A program made the translations under genes and the position numbers. DNA of 64,000 nt, from NCBI RefSeq assembly GCF_050948175.1, contig NW_027490264.1, positions 372,001 through 436,000 of the forward strand, in the 5' to 3' direction. The notes beneath the pieces were generated by a model. That model searched no databases, had not been told where the DNA came from, and saw only the letters and a program-made list of their open reading frames with translations. The DNA comes from Xylocopa sonorina. Lineage: Eukaryota > Arthropoda > Insecta > Hymenoptera > Apidae. This document shows, one piece after another, positions 63,401 through 64,000 of the stretch (position 1 is the stretch's first letter; the number at the start of each line of letters is the position of its first letter).

Positions 63401-64000
63401 GAAGTGTCGCATTTACATTCATTTGAAGTGAATACGAGGTATAAGTGATACTTCGTAATGAATAATAGATCTTATCACGAAACATAGAAATAAGATGCGA
63501 TATGGTGTTTTAGGAATCTTTAGAACTCTATTGCTTCGATACGTAGACATCTGCAAACGCTGTTTCCTAGCAAGGAAGTGTCGCATTTACATTCATTTGA
63601 AGTTTAAGCGAGGTATACATGCTACTTCGTAATGAATATTGTATCTTATCATGAAACATAGAAATGAGATGCGTCATCTCGTTTTAAGAAGCACTAGAAC
63701 TCTATTGTTTCGATACGTAGACATCTGCAAACGCTTCTTCCAAGCAAGGAAGTGTCACATTTACATTCTTTTGAAGTGAATAGGAGTTATACATGACACT
63801 TCGCAATGAATATTATACCTTATCATGAAACATAGAAGTGAGATGCGATATAGCGTTTTAAGCAGTATTAGAACTCTATTGCTACGAGACGTAGATATCT
63901 GGAGACGCTATTTCCTAGCAAGGAAGTGTCGCATTTACATTCCTCTGAAGTGAATACGAAGCATACATGACACTTCGCAATGAATATTATATCTTATTAT

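Larger units (their letters stand above)
16338..64000 (-). repeat. 174-bp satellite array, block R (reverse orientation)
   Basis: About 274 monomers, the reverse complement of block L. GACACTTCGCAATGAATATT, CTTATCATGAAACATAG, GCGATATCGC, CTACGATACGTAG and TTCCTAGCAAGGAA recur once per 174 bp to the right edge of the window. Recurrent linked variants define subfamilies: (1) CTACGATACGTAG with TGAATACGC and TTCGTTTGGAG; (2) CCTCGATGCGGAG with GCAAACGC and CATGGAAGTGTCGCACTTAC; (3) CCTCGACGCGTAG with GCAGACGC; (4) CTACGATACGTAG with AAGCAATAGTCGC; (5) GCTTCGATACGTAG with TGTGGCATTTAC. Short open frames up to 105 codons (33350-33667) are by-products of the period. No other element interrupts the block as far as I can see. 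Confidence 0.97.

Noticed and set aside
1..64000. CRISPR array
   Set aside because: Repeats are directly adjacent 174-bp units without unique spacers, and the context is eukaryotic.
16338..64000. CENP-B box
   Set aside because: I looked for NTTCGNNNNANNCGGGN in the consensus on both strands. TTCG occurs (CTTCGCAATG, GTTTCGTGATAAG), but the A and CGGG positions do not follow.
1..64000. Telomeric repeats (TTAGG or TTAGGG runs), rRNA or tRNA genes
   Set aside because: No run of telomeric units and no recognisable rRNA or tRNA sequence was seen in any part of the window.

Overview
This is a eukaryotic satellite-DNA window, not a gene-dense region. About 92% of it is tandem copies of one monomer of 174 bp. 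I measured the period from successive copies of the same landmark: 163, 337, 511, 685, and 28689 to 28863. Monomer length is close to one nucleosome plus linker, and the arrays are in register over tens of kilobases. They carry nested in-register duplications, as expected of a centromeric or pericentromeric satellite. A hand-built consensus is about 36% GC and not CpG-depleted. Together with the short candidate intron in the island and the AT-rich unique DNA, this suggests an arthropod, probably an insect and possibly a hymenopteran. The taxonomic call is inference with low certainty.

Layout: (1) 1-11404, satellite block L, about 65 monomers, here called forward. (2) 11405-16337, a 4.9 kb island without canonical satellite. 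(3) 16338-64000, satellite block R, about 274 monomers, in the opposite orientation to L. The two arrays are therefore inverted relative to each other, with the island at the junction. On both sides the monomers nearest the island are enriched for a divergent subfamily, and the homogenised subfamilies lie further out, so the layering is roughly mirror-like.

The island holds five things. Its left edge is a GC-rich segment with a degenerate two-copy 141-bp repeat and long oligo-G runs. Next is about 2 kb of AT-rich DNA. Then comes a candidate two-exon minus-strand gene (13623-14143), predicted to encode a 132-residue protein with one membrane segment and a coiled-coil-like tail. A short stretch at 15405-15600 reads like badly decayed satellite in L orientation. 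The right edge looks like an LTR of a retrotransposon on the minus strand (15746-16337) with a tRNA-Lys-like primer binding site beside it. A 25-bp match to that LTR's end lies at the left edge.

The satellite itself has three notable properties. Each monomer is dense in dyad symmetry: a perfect 10-bp palindrome, two short hairpins and a widely spaced 8-bp inverted repeat. It has several subfamilies with linked diagnostic positions. It has recent block duplications whose offsets are all near-multiples of 174 bp: 348, 1392, 1566, 1914, 2761, 3130, 3654, 4523 and 5043. Because 174 is divisible by 3, short open frames run through neighbouring monomers on both strands; I regard all of these as non-genes. 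I found no rRNA, tRNA, CRISPR array or prokaryotic-type gene. Alignments were done by eye, so block boundaries are approximate to tens of bases.
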